Assembly: GCA_017399325.1 (NCBI GenBank)
Contig: JAFQDY010000147.1
Location: forward strand, 1 to 13,114
DNA length: 13,114 bases
Direction: 5' to 3'
From: Oscillospiraceae bacterium
GTDB lineage: Bacteria > Bacillota > Clostridia > Oscillospirales > Oscillospiraceae
In this document: positions 12,983-13,114 of the stretch, in pieces
How positions within the stretch are numbered: the stretch's first letter is position 1
Layout: each line of letters opens with the position of its first letter
Program-made: the position numbers and the translations under genes
The notes under the pieces: generated by a model
Seen by the model: the letters and a program-made list of their open reading frames with translations, nothing else
What the model was told of the DNA's origin: nothing
The model's database searches: none

Positions 12983-13114
12983 TTAATCCTCGTCTAATTT
13001 CAGCACCGCCATAAAGGCCTCGGAGGGGACGGAAACAGTACCGAATGTACGCATCCGCTTTTTGCCCTCTTTCTGCTTCTCCAACAGTTTTTTCTTTCGG
13101 GTAATATCGCCGCC
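12983..13114 (-). CDS. lepA: Elongation factor 4 (LepA), C-terminal end only
   Basis: The last 43 residues of LepA are visible; the gene continues beyond the window. They read GGDITRKKKLLEKQKEGKKR at the start, then a short segment ending EAFMAVLKLDED. This matches the highly conserved LepA C-terminal domain, which contacts the ribosomal A-site/peptidyl-transferase region. LepA is a ribosome-associated GTPase. The gene is followed 4 bp later by hemW. Confidence 0.95.
   Translation of the reverse strand, partial: GGDITRKKKLLEKQKEGKKRMRTFGTVSVPSEAFMAVLKLDED

Overview
The window looks like chromosomal DNA from a moderately GC-rich Bacillota, most likely a Clostridia/Oscillospirales-type gut bacterium. 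The evidence is near-consensus SigA promoters, strong AAGGAGG ribosome-binding sites, a tetrahydrofolate (THF) riboswitch, an ECF-type folate transporter subunit, the lepA-hemW gene order, and dispersed palindromic intergenic repeats of a style I associate with that group. The taxonomic call is inference; no marker gene settles it. There is no phage, transposase, CRISPR array or plasmid gene, so this is mostly housekeeping DNA with a few odd genes.

Layout. (1) 1-375: the 3' part of tRNA-His(GTG), its terminator, and about 250 bp of hairpin-rich non-coding DNA containing an imperfect copy of the tRNA 3' end. (2) 376-3996, minus strand: a three-gene operon with overlapping genes and its own promoter. 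In order of transcription it encodes a two-TM protein with a degenerate Nudix-like domain, a 2-keto-3-deoxygluconate kinase and a 2-hydroxyacid dehydrogenase. (3) 4066-4113: a 12-bp dyad between divergent promoters. (4) 4173-4940, plus strand: murI, ending 6 bp inside the convergent RluA-type pseudouridine synthase gene (4935-5804). (5) 5805-8751, minus strand: minD, an MGS-like gene and hisS, with a palindromic repeat on each side of hisS. (6) 8826-11650, plus strand: promoter, THF riboswitch, terminator, then folT, folC, a histidine-rich protein and a CooT-type nickel protein, closed by a strong terminator. (7) 11651-11805: stacked palindromes and a terminator. (8) 11806-13114, minus strand: hemW and the C-terminal end of lepA.

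How the genes work together. The clearest unit is the THF-riboswitch operon. Folate uptake (folT) and polyglutamylation (folC) follow the riboswitch. Two small putative nickel-handling proteins follow 12 bp after each preceding gene, with no terminator between. Folate and nickel meet in the Wood-Ljungdahl pathway (THF one-carbon carriers plus Ni-dependent CODH/ACS), so the operon may couple the two cofactor supplies; this is inference. The other main points of interest are the methylglyoxal-synthase homologue next to minD, which has lost several catalytic and phosphate-binding residues, and the membrane-anchored Nudix-like protein heading a sugar-acid operon.
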